Made by a program: the position numbers and the translations under genes
Origin: Trichoderma breve
Taxonomy: Eukaryota; Ascomycota; Sordariomycetes; Hypocreales; Hypocreaceae
Direction: 5' to 3'
Length of the DNA stretch: 64,000 bases
Assembly: GCF_028502605.1 (NCBI RefSeq)
Contig: NC_079233.1
Location: 744,001-808,000 of the forward strand
The notes under the pieces: generated by a model
Databases searched by the model: none
Told to the model about the DNA's origin: nothing
What the model saw: the letters and a program-made list of their open reading frames with translations, nothing else
Shown: piece after piece, positions 23,057-34,661 of the stretch
Layout of the letters: each line of letters starts with the position of its first letter
How positions within the stretch are numbered: the first letter of the stretch is position 1

Positions 23057-24961
23057 ATGCAAATCAAGAACGTTCTCACTGGCCTTGTTGGCCTGGCTGT
23101 CCTGGCTGACGCCGCTTCAATCGAGCGCCGATCTCCTTTCGGTCGTACTCTGGAACGTCGCCAGAACAACTTCAGAAACGGTGGTAACAACGGTCAGAAC
23201 AATGGTCAAAACAACGGCCAGCAGAACAATGGTCAAAACAACGGTCAAAACGGTGGCAACAACAACGCCAACAACGGAGGCAATGCTGCTGGTGCGACCC
23301 TGGATTCCAACCTGATCCAGACTGGCTCCCAGCAAGATGGCAACAACCCTGGTGCCGATGGCCAGTCCGCTTCTGCTACGTGAGTATAGCCCCATCTCAT
23401 CTGGCACATGAAAGATTGCTAATGAGTGTCCAGTGACAACTTCAACTTCATCAACTTCTGTCAGGGCAAGACCATCACCAACGGTGAGCAGGTTAAGACC
23501 GGATCTTGCAATGGTATCCCCATGGGCAACATCCCCTCTACCGAGAACATGGTCTCCTCTGTCTTTGTTAACCCCCAGGACGGTCAAAACATTGCAGAGA
23601 ACACCACCTTCAACATCCAGGTGCAAATGATCAACTTTGCTCCTGGTACCTTTACCAACGCCACCTCTACCTACTACGCCGCTCCTCAGGACGTTGATGG
23701 CAACGGCAACATCATTGGCCACACTCACGTCACTGTCCAGAGCACTGGTAACACCCTGAACCCTACCCAGCCTCTGGACCCCAAGCTGTTCGCCTTCTTC
23801 AAGGGTATCAACGACGCTGGTAACGGCCAGGGTCTGCTCTCTGCTGAGGTTACCGACGGTCTTCCCGCCGGAAACTACCGACTCTGCTCTATGTCTTCTG
23901 CTGCCAACCACCAGCCTGTGCTGATGCCTGTGGCTCAGCGTGGTGCTCAGGATGACTGCGTTCGTTTCACCGTCGGTGGAAACGGTAACGGTAACAATGG
24001 CAACAACGGTGGCAACGCCAACAACGGTCAGGGCAACGCCAACAACGGTCAGGGCAATGCCAACAACGGCCAAGGAAATGCCAACAACGGCCAAGGAAAT
24101 GCCAACAACGGTCAGGGTAACGCCAACAACGGCCAAGGCAACGCCAACAACGGCCAGAACGGTAACAATGGCCAGGATGCTGGCAACACCAACAATGCTG
24201 GCCAGGCTAACAACGGTCAAAACGGTCAGAATGGTCAGGCTGGTCAGAACGGTCAAGACGGCCAGAATGGACAGAATGGACAGAATGGACAGAACGGTCA
24301 GAACGGTCAGAACGGACAGAACGGTCAGAACGGTCAGAACGGACAGAACGGTCAGAACGGTCAGAACGGTCAGAACGGTCAGACTGACCCCAACGGCACA
24401 AACAACGCTTCTACCCCTGACCAGACCACCGCTGCCGCCGCTGCCGCTACCACTGCTGCTGCTCAGGATGGACAGACCGGACAGAACGGCCAGACTGGAC
24501 AAAACGGTCAAGCCGGTCAGACTGGACAGAACGGTCAGGGCCAGGGCCGTGGTGGACGTGGCCGAGGTGGACGCGGCCGTGGTGGACGAAAGGGTGCCGC
24601 CACTTCTGCTGCTGCCGGTGCTGCCGCTACTCCCACTGCCGCCGCTGCTGATGCTGCTCCTACTGATGGCTCCGGTAACGTCGCTGTCTCCGCTGCCGCT
24701 GGCAAGGGTGGTGCCGCCGGCTCTGTTGCTCTTGGAGGAATTGCTGCTCCCCCCGTCACCCAGTCTGGCAACCAGGACAGACCCTTTGACGTCCAGGGCA
24801 ACACCTTCACCACCAAGGCTGCTGCCATCCAGCGAGCCTGTGACATCCAGAACAACCAGTGCGCTGATGCCGTCAACGGCCAGAAGCTGAGCGGCGTCAC
24901 CGTCGCTGACTGCCAGACTCAGGTTGCTACTTGCACTTCAAACCTTGCTGCCTCATCATAA
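23057..24961 (+). CDS. Secreted Asn/Gln/Gly-repeat protein
   Basis: Exons are 23057-23379 and 23434-24961 (GTGAGT donor, TCCAG acceptor), giving 616 residues. A signal peptide (residues 1 to about 20, ending in LADAAS) is followed by dibasic sites (IERR, LERR) that Kex2 could cut. Next are an Asn/Gln-rich linker and a conserved globular part (about residues 100-290) beginning NFINFCQGKTITNGEQVKTG and containing AGNYRLCSMSSAANHQPVLM. Then come seven GNANNGQ repeats, nineteen xGQ tripeptides, an Ala/Thr linker, an RGG stretch (GRGGRGRGGRGRGGRKG), and a short Cys-containing C-terminal domain (VQGNTFTTKAAAIQRACDIQ). As I recall, fungal homologues of the globular part are often wrongly labelled ribosomal protein S17. 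Function is unknown; a wall, adhesion or matrix role is inferred from the leader and repeats. Confidence 0.9.
24011..24157 (+). repeat. Seven tandem 21-base units encoding GNANNGQ
   Basis: Seven perfect protein-level repeats occur in a row, with synonymous third-base differences between copies (GGT/GGC, CAG/CAA), so the array is not brand new. Unit number is likely to vary between strains. Confidence 0.95.
24212..24382 (+). repeat. Nineteen tandem 9-base units encoding xGQ (mostly NGQ)
   Basis: The 9-base unit AAC-GGT-CAG and close variants are repeated 19 times; two units read AGQ and DGQ. The long stop-free frame on the opposite strand is a by-product of this array. Confidence 0.95.
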
Positions 24962-26345
24962 GGTGTTACGAGATATGTATGAAGAAAAAAACTATTAGGG
25001 CTGTAATTCGATGTTCGACGGAGCCCGTCTACAGTCCCAATCATGGGAGAATCAGAGAGGAAGGAGATTTTTCTTTTTTATTTTTATTTGTCTGTGACAC
25101 GATTTGTAGCTTATTGGATTGTTAGGAATAGTGAGTATACTCGTGCGGAGTATACAGTGGATCATATACTATATTAAAATCACATCTTGTTCCCATTGCT
25201 TCGTGAATGTGACATTTTTTCTTCTTTTGAGTATTCAACAATAATTTGGACTCAACAGGACCGCCTCTTGGAGAGAGAGGCAAGACACCTCACTCTATTC
25301 TTGTGACCCTTTGGGGTTGAGCACATACAATTCTGCTAATACTACCTAATCCAGTGAGACATGAATGACACAGCGGACTAGACAGGAAACACACAATGAT
25401 ACACTCATAAAAGCCCGAAAGCAAGAGTTTGCGTGCATGGATTATTTTATCGCGAAACGGAGCTCTAACGAAGAAGCGGTTTCAGGATCTGGCGCCAAGG
25501 AGGGGTGCTGCGCCAGTGTCGGACGATGCGCATTTTGGATGATTGCGGGCAAGGGTTTATTATATGCTAGAACAGGGGGGAGCGGGTAACAGAGGGATGG
25601 GAGAATGTAATGCTCTCATCTTTGAGTTGAATTTTTAATTGCATTTTGTTGGTGATTATGTTTCTTGTGTTTTTTTCGTGGTAGATGATTTTGGGTATAC
25701 AGTGGAGGGAGTTCGAGTTCCCTTGAGGATATTGGTGTTCGTGGATTTTTGCATGAATATAGGCTTATTGAAACTAAAATATACGAGATTTTCAATTTTA
25801 CCTTATAAATGATGAATCACATTTCAATTGTGAAATGGGAAAAGTCTATATGAGTGCAATTACAACTATTTAGCGACATTATGCAAACACATACGAGTCT
25901 ACCTAGTAGGCATTGGGGAGTTAGATGAGAACATGTATTTTGGGTATCTGAATCTACTTTCCACAAAACTAACTCTATGCTTGCACTCTTTTCTCTCATT
26001 TGTTTGTAATTCCGTACATGAACAATACGGCATGATAAAAAACTCCTCAACTCAGGCCCATCAATGACTTAGTCGCGATGCCTTCTTTTTCCCAAATCAA
26101 AACGCCGTATTAAAAATTTGTCTGTGTTGGCACCTCTCATCCTAGTCTCGCGCAGCGAGTCCAAGGTCTCTTCATGTACACCCTCGAAATTAAATCACCA
26201 ACACGTCGTCGGTAGATGTCGAATGTGGTAGAATTGCTCCATGGTTGCCTTCCATTTTCGCCGATTTGTGAATGTAGTTTTATCCTCGCTTTGGTCTAAT
26301 TAAACGGTTAGTTTCTCGTCGTGATACTTCAAAAACGTCTCATGC
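24962..26345. other. Convergent intergenic region
   Basis: This is 3' UTR space of the repeat protein and of the small Cys protein. An 8-base inverted repeat with 5-base loop lies at 25135-25155 (GTATACTC and its complement). No gene is supported. Confidence 0.6.
25135..25155. repeat. Short perfect inverted repeat (8-bp arms, 5-nt loop)
   Basis: GTATACTC at 25135-25142 is mirrored by GAGTATAC at 25148-25155. It lies about 175 bases after the stop of the repeat protein, so it may form a hairpin in the 3' UTR. Confidence 0.7.
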
Positions 26346-26561
26346 TCAGTAACATTTGCATGTACTTTCGTCAAGAGACGTAAGATTCATAGGGGCAAAA
26401 AAGAAAACATACCCGCATCCCTGAGGCGTGACAACGCCAAAGAAGCAATCGCCCGCTTGTTTCTGCACGACCTGATCCTCGAAAATGGGCGTGATGACAA
26501 TATCTGCCGCAACGAAAGAAATCGCCGTTGAAAGGAGAGCGAAAACGAAAGAGGTCTTCAT
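26346..26561 (-). CDS. Small secreted Cys-containing protein
   Basis: The start at 26561 begins a clear signal peptide (MKTSFVFALLSTAISFVAA). A probable 48-nt intron (26365-26412; GTATGT donor, GAAAG acceptor) gives exons 26413-26561 and 26346-26364 and a 55-residue product ending QGCGTCKCY, with four Cys in the mature part. Because 48 is a multiple of three, retention also stays open and gives 71 residues with an extra hydrophobic YVFFFAPM segment. The mature protein is about 36 residues. No family is recognised. Size, leader and Cys content resemble small secreted fungal proteins or effectors, but that is inference, and so small a gene could be spurious. Confidence 0.55.
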   Translation of the reverse strand: MKTSFVFALLSTAISFVAADIVITPIFEDQVVQKQAGDCFFGVVTPQGCGYVFFFAPMNLTSLDESTCKCY

Positions 26562-27428
26562 TTTGATTGATTCGAAATTGTTTTATTTGGTTTGGGTATC
26601 CGTAAAGGAGAATGAGTGAGATTCGGAAGCTCAAAGTGTCCAGCACAGCAGTAGTTTTTCAAATAAGAAAAGTAGATGCGACAGACGTAACCCAAAAAAA
26701 ACACACGACCCAAATAAAAAATGCGTATATAGAACAACGAAAACAATGAAAGAGAGAAAAAGAGGAAGAAGGAAGAAAAAGCGTCGAGAAGGAGTTTGAT
26801 TCTGGCGTTTCCCCCCCAGACGTTTCTTGTATCAAGTGCGGTTTCAGGGACGGCCTCCGTGACCCCATGGTGCGGCGGGCCAATCGCGTCAAAGCGCTGG
26901 TTTGACATGGGCATCAGGCGCTGCGGAAGGGAGATCTACGGGTTTTTTGTGAAGCTAAAACAAAGTCTGGCAGATGGGATTGTAAATTGTTTATAATCCA
27001 TTTTGGATATCTATATCTAATTCGTGATGTTGAATTGAGATGTGGTGCTGAATTGGAGACATTTTCCAGAGGGGGCCTATGTTGAGCGTATGAGTATGAG
27101 AGCTACGACTTCAACGTTGTCACGGTCCCTGCAAGAACCCAGTAGCGAATCATTCATTCATTCATTCATTCAAGAGCAAAACTTCATCTGAAAATCACGT
27201 AAAAATACGGCATCTGCCATTTTTGGTCGTCAAAATTATTGTATATACACCGTCGTACACGAATGTCACATTAGAAGCCTTGCAGCTCGCCTCGTCTCCC
27301 TTCCCCCCACGAAACCCCTCTAGCCAAGTCCTTCTTTTGATTCAATCTCAGTCAGGTATCCTATTATTATCGCTCGCCATTATCCCACGCCATTTCATCC
27401 TCTTCATCACCCATATTTCCATGTTGTC
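26562..27428. other. Promoter of small secreted gene and 3' UTR of Asterix-like gene
   Basis: No gene is seen. It contains five tandem ATTC units at about 27152-27172 and an A-rich (minus-strand T-rich) tract at 26690-26790 upstream of the small secreted gene. Confidence 0.6.
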
Positions 27429-28076
27429 TTATTGTAGGGGCTGCGGAGGGGGAGGAGCAGTCTTTGCGCCGGGAGGAGGAATAAACATGGGCAGATATGT
27501 CACCGCCAGAGCCATAACTGCAATTATTTAGTTAGCCAGCCTCATTCATCTCCAATGCCTCAACAAGTAGAGAAAGTGTAGTGAGAGAGAAACATACCAG
27601 ACATGCCAACGGAAAAGTATCCCGGCGTTCCACCGCTCTTCTGGCTATCCTCGCTCTCGCCCAACCACGTCTGGATAGAAAACACCACCGCAATCCTAAA
27701 AAGTAACAACCGTCAGCCAACAATGTCCCTTTCATTCTTTCTTTCTCTGCTTCGTTCGGAATTCGTCTCCCAAGGATCGCATGCATACCATCCGACAAAC
27801 TTATTCCGCATGAACATGGCAGCCATGGGCAGTGTCGACGACATGGTGGATGAGAAATCCGTCACCTCGCCCTTGACGACGGGTTCCTGATACGGCACGA
27901 CTAGAAGTTTCCACAAAGTCAGCTTTCGTTGCCCTTTCTCTGTCTCCTCCCCTCATAGCTCTTGGAAGCGCATAACGATCAAGGCGGGCGCCCCAATCAA
28001 TTGCGGCACACAGAACAGGGGAATCGCAGCACTCACTCAGGTCCGCGCGTCGCATGTCCTTGGTACTAGGCGCCAT
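27429..28076 (-). CDS. Asterix/UPF0139 ER membrane protein (PAT complex subunit type)
   Basis: Four minus-strand exons: 28037-28076, 27789-27900, 27598-27695 and 27429-27517, all GT-AG with matching phases, giving 112 residues. The conserved core reads MRRADLIVPYQEPVV, then LPMAAMFMRNKFVGW, a helix (IAVVFSIQTWLGE), PGYFSVGM, and a second helix ending in YLPMFIPPP. This is the order seen in the small family that includes human WDR83OS (Asterix), which with CCDC47 forms the PAT chaperone for polar membrane helices at the ER. The C-terminus is Pro-rich (KTAPPPPQPLQ). Four introns-worth of splicing in 339 coding bases explains why no long frame is visible. Assignment rests on remembered family features. 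Confidence 0.87.
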
Positions 28077-28762
28077 TGCTGTTTGAGCAGATCAAGAAAC
28101 AGAGAAATCTCGGTGATGGCAGAAAAAGGCAATCAGATTGTGCAGTTGAATGTTGCGCCATGTTTGGCCACGAGAGCCGTTGCGGATAGTTGCAGCTTGC
28201 ATGTTGACTAAGCTTCAATAAACCCCAACTAGGCTTAGCGCAGTGTGGGTTAGCTTAGTAGCCTCCAGCTTTTATCGCGCTCCACAAACCTCAGCCTAGC
28301 CCAGATGGAACGGGCCTTGTGTTCCGATAATTCACGAGATTCAAAAGATGGAGAAGCAAAAAAATATCACAAAATTATTTATTTGTCTTGCCAAATATTT
28401 CTGACTTGTCGAGTTGCGAGATACTCTCCCATCAGCCTCAGCATAACGTCGTTCCTGCGACCTTTTGCCTTTGCTGGTAATGGACCCAATCATTCCCAAA
28501 ATGCTACTACTATCATACAACAAATACTCCGCTCGCTCGCTGGCTCAACTTGGAAAAAAATAACGACAAAGAACCGATGCTGACCTGAACAAAAACGCTC
28601 CGAAAATTCCCGCCACAACCCAAAGATAACTCCGTTGATAGAAGGGTATTTCTTCTTCTTATTCCGTTGATATTTTTTTTCTCCCCCTCAGGCTGTTTTC
28701 GCCTGCATTTAAAGAAAAAAACGCCATGGGGATCTTTTCCCCTTCCATCTTGCTTAACATGC
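28077..28762. other. Intergenic
   Basis: This holds the promoter of the Asterix-like gene and the 3' UTR of the next minus-strand gene. No reading frame is supportable. Confidence 0.6.
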
Positions 28763-31565
28763 TCATGGTACTCGGACAATGATTTTCCAACCTAGAGCGC
28801 CGGCCTCGCGAATTGCGCAGGCTAAGCATCCTCGCTTCCTCCTGCTGATGATGGCATTCCACCCTCTTTCGGAGCACAGAGCCCGGATGAGGATTTCCAT
28901 GTCGGACCCAAACTGTCGCTTTCTCGACTCAAAGTGCATCTTGGCTGCCGCGGAGAAACTGCCCTTTCGCTCAATAGGCGAAGATCCAGGCGAGTCCAGG
29001 CGGTCCAGCACAGGCGACTGCGGTGCCGACGAAAAGTTGGTAATGCAGTCAACTACCAGCACCTGGTTCGCAGCAGCTTGCCCGTTGGGGGGCGTGAGGA
29101 GATCTGACAGCTCGGCGTCTCGTCGTCGCAAAAGGTCAGAGATGTGAATAACTGTATAATTATAATACTTGTGCAAGGGGTGGCCTGCGCGTTTCTTCAT
29201 TAGCATACTGCAAGTGGCGGGGTGGTTATCTTGTTGGGTACAATGCTTACCTGCTCGATACATGGACCGAGATCCGTTCCCCAGAGATTTTGAACCGTCA
29301 AAGTCAATCTGCTGCAGCGTCGGGCTAGAAGGCGACTTCAAGACCCTGACTCGTGAGGAAGGTGAACACGGGTGGGCGGTGACAAAATTAATGTCGTACA
29401 GAAGCGAAAAGGTTGCCGTCTCCGTCTTCTCTCCGTCGATTGAAACGAAAAAGTTGAGCTTGGCAGGGTACGACAGCAGATCCGGAGCTCGGTGGTTTTC
29501 GTGGAAGGGAGTCACCACAATCTCCGCAAGAGGTGTTGGGTGAACGCACTCTGCCACTGGCGAGGCGAGCTCCAGCGATTGTAATTCGACGATCACTCCT
29601 GGTGGACAGGGCGAGTAGTTGTTCTCGTGAGGGATGATAAAGTCTGCGGGAGAAACCGACTCCTCTTGGCCATTTCCAAGAATCGACGACTCGCGCTCAA
29701 CTCGTTTCTTGCCCCAGAGCCTGGCCTTTTTGCCTAGTTGAGAAATCTCGGCTGGTAGGTAGTTAGAAGACGGTCATTACGGGGTCTACTGACAAGGAGG
29801 ACAACTCACAGGCAACGTCATGAACATCAATATTGATCCATCCCTCATTCATTCCTTCGGGGATAATGTCTGTCGAAATCCAACCCATACACTCAGCAGA
29901 TCCCTTCCCGGCAGCCAAGACTCTACCGACAATGCAAGATGTGCTCCAGAAACTCTTCTCGTGGTAAACAAAGCCGCTGCTCAGATTGGCAAACGACCCA
30001 ATTCTGGACAGAGCCTCGCTGTCATTCTCCAGTAACGTCGCCATCAAAAAGTGGCTCACAGCATCTCCAGGCATCATGAGGCCAAAGATGTACGACTTGG
30101 AGAGCCAGCCGTTTTTGTGAAGTGCGGCTGCCATTCGGCGTCGCCTGGCTTGAGCTCGCTCCTTGTGGTGTCCGCGTTGGCATGTGACGTCCCAGGCGCC
30201 AAAGTATCCATCCTGTTCAGGATCCTTCTTCATCGGTGTTGGTGTCGGTGGTACTAGAGACGCTGGTGCTGTTAGTCTCTGCACGTTTTCCGAAATTCGT
30301 CTCTCGTAGGCATCGATGCCTGGCCACTGGAGCTTCCTCGCAAAGTGAGTCAGGCCTTCGACCTGGCGCTGACCATATCTTCCTCGAATGGTGTAAAAGT
30401 GAGGCGGCGATGGAGGTCGGTTCCCGTGCTTGTGTTGGTCGTGGAGAGAGATCTTGCTGGCCAAAGATGCCAGCCAGCCCGGGGCAATACCGCTGCTTCC
30501 ACGGCGGACCTCTGGTCGTGCTGTAGACCCATGTTCCTCGCGAACAATCTCAATGTTCTTCATCCAGCTGCGGGCCAGAAGCAGCGACCACTTGACAGAG
30601 GCGTTGGCGGCCCTCTCGAACTGGACCACATCAATGGCCCTAAAGTGTGCGGCGCCGTACTCTTCACCATCTGTGATTGCGTCCAGGCGGATGAGCAACT
30701 CGGACGAGACCAAAATCTGCATTAGTAGCCAATACTTTTCTTCAGCTCTTTCAGCAGCGCTTTCAGCATCGACAATTTGCGTATCATCATCCAATTCGTC
30801 GCCATGCGGCTTTCCCCAGAGAATCTGGCCGAGACGAACACGCCATTCGACATGCGTCAAGTCAATCCAGACATTGGGGGCTCCCATACACTTGAGGATG
30901 GCGCTGATCTGGTTGGGGAGGCTGTGGGGGTCTTTCTTGTCGACATTGACGGCTTTGTTTGGCCTCATGAGAACGTGGAAAAGGTCCTTGTAGGTTTCCT
31001 CAGACGACTTCTTGCGGAGGTCGTTGTTACGGTAGATGTCGGCATTGCGCTTGAGCCGGTCCAGCAGCTCAGTCTGGGGGAGACGGTGCAGCCATCCATC
31101 ACGAGACAGCATGCGCTCGCGAGCCTCGACGACGGCACGAGCCTTGGTGCCGAGGCTCTCAAAGCCAAACTGCTCCTCCTCAAGCGAATCGCTAACGGCC
31201 AATTCGAGGGCAGCCTGATAGCCCATGGTGCCCTTCTCCAGGCCCTGCATGCTCAGCATGTTGGGTCGCTCGGCGCATCGCACATGGAAATGGGCTCTGT
31301 GGGTTTCCTCGGCTTCTTTCTTGGCCTCTGGATCATGGTTGACGTCTCTGGTCAGATGCGGCCAGACGGTGACGCCACTCCAGGCCTTGGACTCGATCTG
31401 GACATGATCCGTCAAGTCGCGGATCTCCAATTCCTCGTCAAAGGGAAAGGCTACGCTGGGATGAGGCGCGCCAGGGAAGTGGCTCTCGCTGCGGGCAAAA
31501 TACTGGGGAGCTCCCGAGAAGAGCTTCTCAATGTCATCGTCACTAAGGAAGTGGGACGACGCCAT
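28763..31565 (-). CDS. Large protein of unknown function, 892 residues
   Basis: Minus-strand exons are 29810-31565, 29251-29751 and 28763-29184. The GTGAGT and GTAAGC donors join in frame, and the second intron (66 nt) is itself open. I do not recognise a family. The first two thirds are mostly helical and polar, with Trp/His-rich patches (WPHLTRDVNHDPE, WIDLTHVEWRVRLGQILWG). A basic cluster (QARRRRMAAALHKNGW) precedes a segment rich in small hydrophobics (YIFGLMMPGDAVSHFLMATL). The C-terminal third carries SP-rich stretches (SSAPQSPVLDRLDSPGSSP) and ends RGCLACAIREAGALGWKIIV. There is no signal peptide or clear membrane helix, so it is probably cytosolic or nuclear. The long open exons and clean splice joins argue for a real, conserved gene. 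Confidence 0.82.
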
Positions 31566-34072
31566 TGCTGTGGTTTCTTGGGTGTTGCTCTACCTAGTGG
31601 TGGTCGGCGGGAGGACGCATTAGCCGTGCATGGAACAAGCAGGAGGCGGTTAGTGAGACTTTATTGGATTTTTCGGTGAAAGCTCGCTGGACCCTCGGCG
31701 AAAGGAAGGGGGAGAGGTAATAACAAGAAGAAAAAAGCAAAATGTCGGCAGCAGAGAAAATGGCACTGAAGATGGTTCGATCTCGCCGGAGATCCGGGTC
31801 CAGTTAGATGCTCACGAGCGGCGGGGCAGCACCGCCAAGCGCGGACAAGGGGGTACCTGTACTCGTCCTCACTATTCTCGGAAATGGTCAGGTGGCCCCC
31901 CCGTTAGCATTTGGGGGTTTCTGGTGTCTGGCTAGACAAAGGGCAACAATGAGACATTTGAAGCTTACTTTTTTTGCACTGCAATATCCCGTCAATGCTT
32001 CCAGGGGGGGGATATGCGCTGTGTTGTGTTGCTTTTTGGACTTATTTTGCTTTACTTAACGTTGCGTGGGGATGGCTGTGCATGTACAGTACCTCAAGAG
32101 TACTAACCTCCTCCGTACATGCACTGGGATTGCGACGAGTACAGTGCAGAGAAGCAATGATACTTTCACAATTGATTGAAGCTGTTTGCAGCTGCTGCCT
32201 GCTGCAGGTTGCCTGTGTTTTTTCAAGTTGACGAAGAACATTGAAGCTGCACCTCTACGGCTGGTGCATCCAATGTGTTGTATCTCTTTAGGTCGCGTGT
32301 CTTTCGCCTCCCCCACGACTTGCCTGCTCCCTTCAATACCTGCCGTCTGTCATGAAGTCACCGGTCTGTCGGCAGGTCCCTAGATTCCCCCGCATTTTAC
32401 AAATAGCCAAGTGTCACAGTACCACCTCAAAAAACGTCCATCCCATCTAGTCACTTCGTATTGTCATTGACCTGCCTACAACACCCATTGGCCTCTAGTG
32501 AATGGGCGCTGGGAGGCAACAAACTCCAAGCGAATGCCACCCACCCAGAACTGCCTTGCCTTGCTTGGGTAGGACTAATAACGCCTGGCCTGAGAACTGG
32601 ACGGAGTATTTCGTGCTTTGTGCTAGTGCTGTGCAGTGGAATGGGGGGAGAGGCTTCTCGGCGCCGCCCAGGGTCCCGTCCCCTGAACTGCAGCGCCTCA
32701 CGGAAGAGGGCCCTGAGACAGCAGCAACGCAGATACGGACGGGATTCAGCCAGCACGGTCTTCTTAGCCCTCCGAGATTGAGCTCCCTAACGCCGTAATT
32801 AATGGGGCGTTTGCACCTGGTCAATCTGGGCGCATCTGGGGTCGGCAATCAGCGCCTCTCGCCCCGTCGATCTGGGCTGGGCGCTGGCTGTTTGTCACCC
32901 TCATTCACTCTGCCGCTTCTTGAGCCAAGCCAAGCCGCGACTCATTGGCTGCTGCTGCCCTTGCAGTTGTCGCCCAGCCCCTGTGCCGGGGGCCTCGTAC
33001 GATATGGATCATCAATCATCCGTTCTGGAAGACTGAACAAAGGGATGGATGGCGCCAAATGTCAGGAGGCAGCTGCAGCGGGATGGGCGCATTTTCTGGA
33101 CTGGCATGATTACATGAGGATGCAGCGAGACAAAAGTTGGCTTGTGATTGACTGATTGATTACAAGGCCTTGGTGTAGAAATTGGTCTGACCGGGGCTTT
33201 CTGTACTTGAATCTGCATGTGTATGGAGTACATGCGCAGCAGCCCCCTTTTCCCGTAAGAGAAAGTACCGCTACATCCACGCAGGTACCAGTAAGATGAG
33301 CTCATGGCTCTTGGCAGTCAAGTAAGGAGCAGGAGGGAGCTGCCAAAAGCAAAAACACCGACGAGAATAGAATTGGGCGGGAGAGAGGGTTATCGAGATG
33401 CTTAGATAACTCTATTCTTTGGGCTCCTGCTAATCCCCCCGAGTCGCGAGGGCCGCGCGGCACGCGAAATTACTCTGAATCGCAGCCGAGGTGCCAAGGC
33501 TGGTGTGTTTCTCATCAAAGCTCTGTCATTGATGGAACACGATGGCACTTTGCAGAAGCACCGCTCCAATGTCGCACATGCTCGCTCTCGCTGGGCGAGA
33601 TGAGCAAACCGTAGTCAGAAAAGACAGGAAAGACGCCAAGCAAAAAAAGGCAAACCCGCGCAAATGAGAATGCCGCAGCCGCACATCCGTGTTCGTTCCA
33701 GTTCCAGGCGGTTGGCCGCAGGATATCCTGTCACGCCAGGCAGCAGCTCGATCGGACCTGTATTTCATCACGCACGTGTCGGGTCTGGCATTAACAGTCC
33801 TGGGGTGTCATTTCGTCATCCTGTGCGCCGTGTAGCTATGCTTCATAAAATGAAAATGGACCATGACAAATTTCCCTCTCTCTCTCCCAGTAGTAGCGGA
33901 GTTGGCGCCGCTGGCCAAACCCCCCCGGTGCCTTTCAATGCTTTCGTACACTTGTAACCCATTACCGCTTGACCTTCTAGAAACATCGCCGTTCAGTATT
34001 ATATTCCATCATAGTAGCCCCTTTAATAAACCCGCTGCTTTGCGTATCGGAAAGTCCGCTCAAGTTGTGTAA
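31566..34072. other. Long intergenic region
   Basis: About 2.5 kb without a supportable gene lies between the start of the 892-residue protein gene and the end of the roadblock gene, both on the minus strand. Frames of up to 117 codons on either strand look random. The sequence holds several CTGCTGC and GTAC-rich patches (about 32080-32160). Confidence 0.55.
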
Positions 34073-34661
34073 TCAGGCCGGCTGAGTATCGTGGATGACC
34101 GTCAGTAGGTACTTCTGGTCCGGCACTATGACAATCTCTTGCTTCTTTGTTCGCAGTCGCAGTAATTTCAATTCGTCCTGCCAGCTCAGTCAGCCTCTGC
34201 GAAATGCCGTATTTACGCAGGCGATTGAAAAAAAAAAAAAAAAGGGGGGGGGGGGGGGAAGGGTGTTATCGCCGTAATAGCCGCGTTCTACCTCTGTGTC
34301 AATGTCCCCTACCAGCTGCCCAGAGCTGTTGACAAAGTTCCAGATCATTTCCGCAAACTCTTCGACGCCCTGCGCCTCGCCCTCCTCCGCTGCGGGAGCG
34401 TCGTTGGAGAATGAGGCCGCCGTCGACGCGTTTCGCGATTTCGCCGTCTGGAGCGCGTCGATCTGGCCGCTCGTCTTGAGGATTGCGCCGGTTGCTCGGT
34501 CCAAGACGAGGCTGGCTTTGATGCCGGGTTTCCTAGCCAGGCGACCAAGCTTCTCCTCAAGGGCGTCGTGCCCGTTTGTCTAAAGACGTTATTAGCTAGA
34601 AGCGCAAGGAGGCAATATGCGAAACAGCCGTAGTTTCTCGTACCGTAGGGTTCTCCGACAT
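34073..34661 (-). CDS. Roadblock/LC7-type dynein light chain
   Basis: Minus-strand exons are 34644-34661 (six codons), 34292-34579 and 34073-34177. The product is 136 residues, against about 96 to 105 for usual roadblock chains. It has the expected order: an N-terminal helix (LEEKLGRLARKPGIKASLVL), the DRATGAILKTSG turn, a helix (EEFAEMIWNFVNSSGQLV), and C-terminal strands DELKLLRLRTKKQEIVIVPD then YLLTVIHD. A 35-residue Ala/Ser/Glu insert (about residues 50-80) separates the first turn from the second helix. Such chains dimerise on the dynein intermediate chain for microtubule transport. Intron 2 (114 nt) contains a long homopolymer tract. The gene is divergent from IPI1 with 378 bp between starts. 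Confidence 0.9.
34228..34258. repeat. A16-G15 homopolymer block inside an intron
   Basis: Sixteen A at 34228-34243 are followed directly by fifteen G at 34244-34258, inside intron 2 of the roadblock gene. In the transcript it reads C15 then T16, about 50 nt before the 3' splice site. Exact length is prone to sequencing error. Confidence 0.85.

Noticed and set aside
23117..24511. 464-codon open frame on the minus strand
   Set aside because: It is the complement of the Asn/Gly/Gln repeat array; its Val/Leu/Ser repeats come from the same 9- and 21-base units, and the sense gene has leader, splice sites and domains.
30777..31679. 300-codon plus-strand frame
   Set aside because: Antisense of the 892-residue protein; no domain and no splice consistency.
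34095..34277. 60-codon plus-strand frame ending in a Lys/Gly run
   Set aside because: It reads through the A16-G15 tract inside the roadblock gene intron; an artefact.
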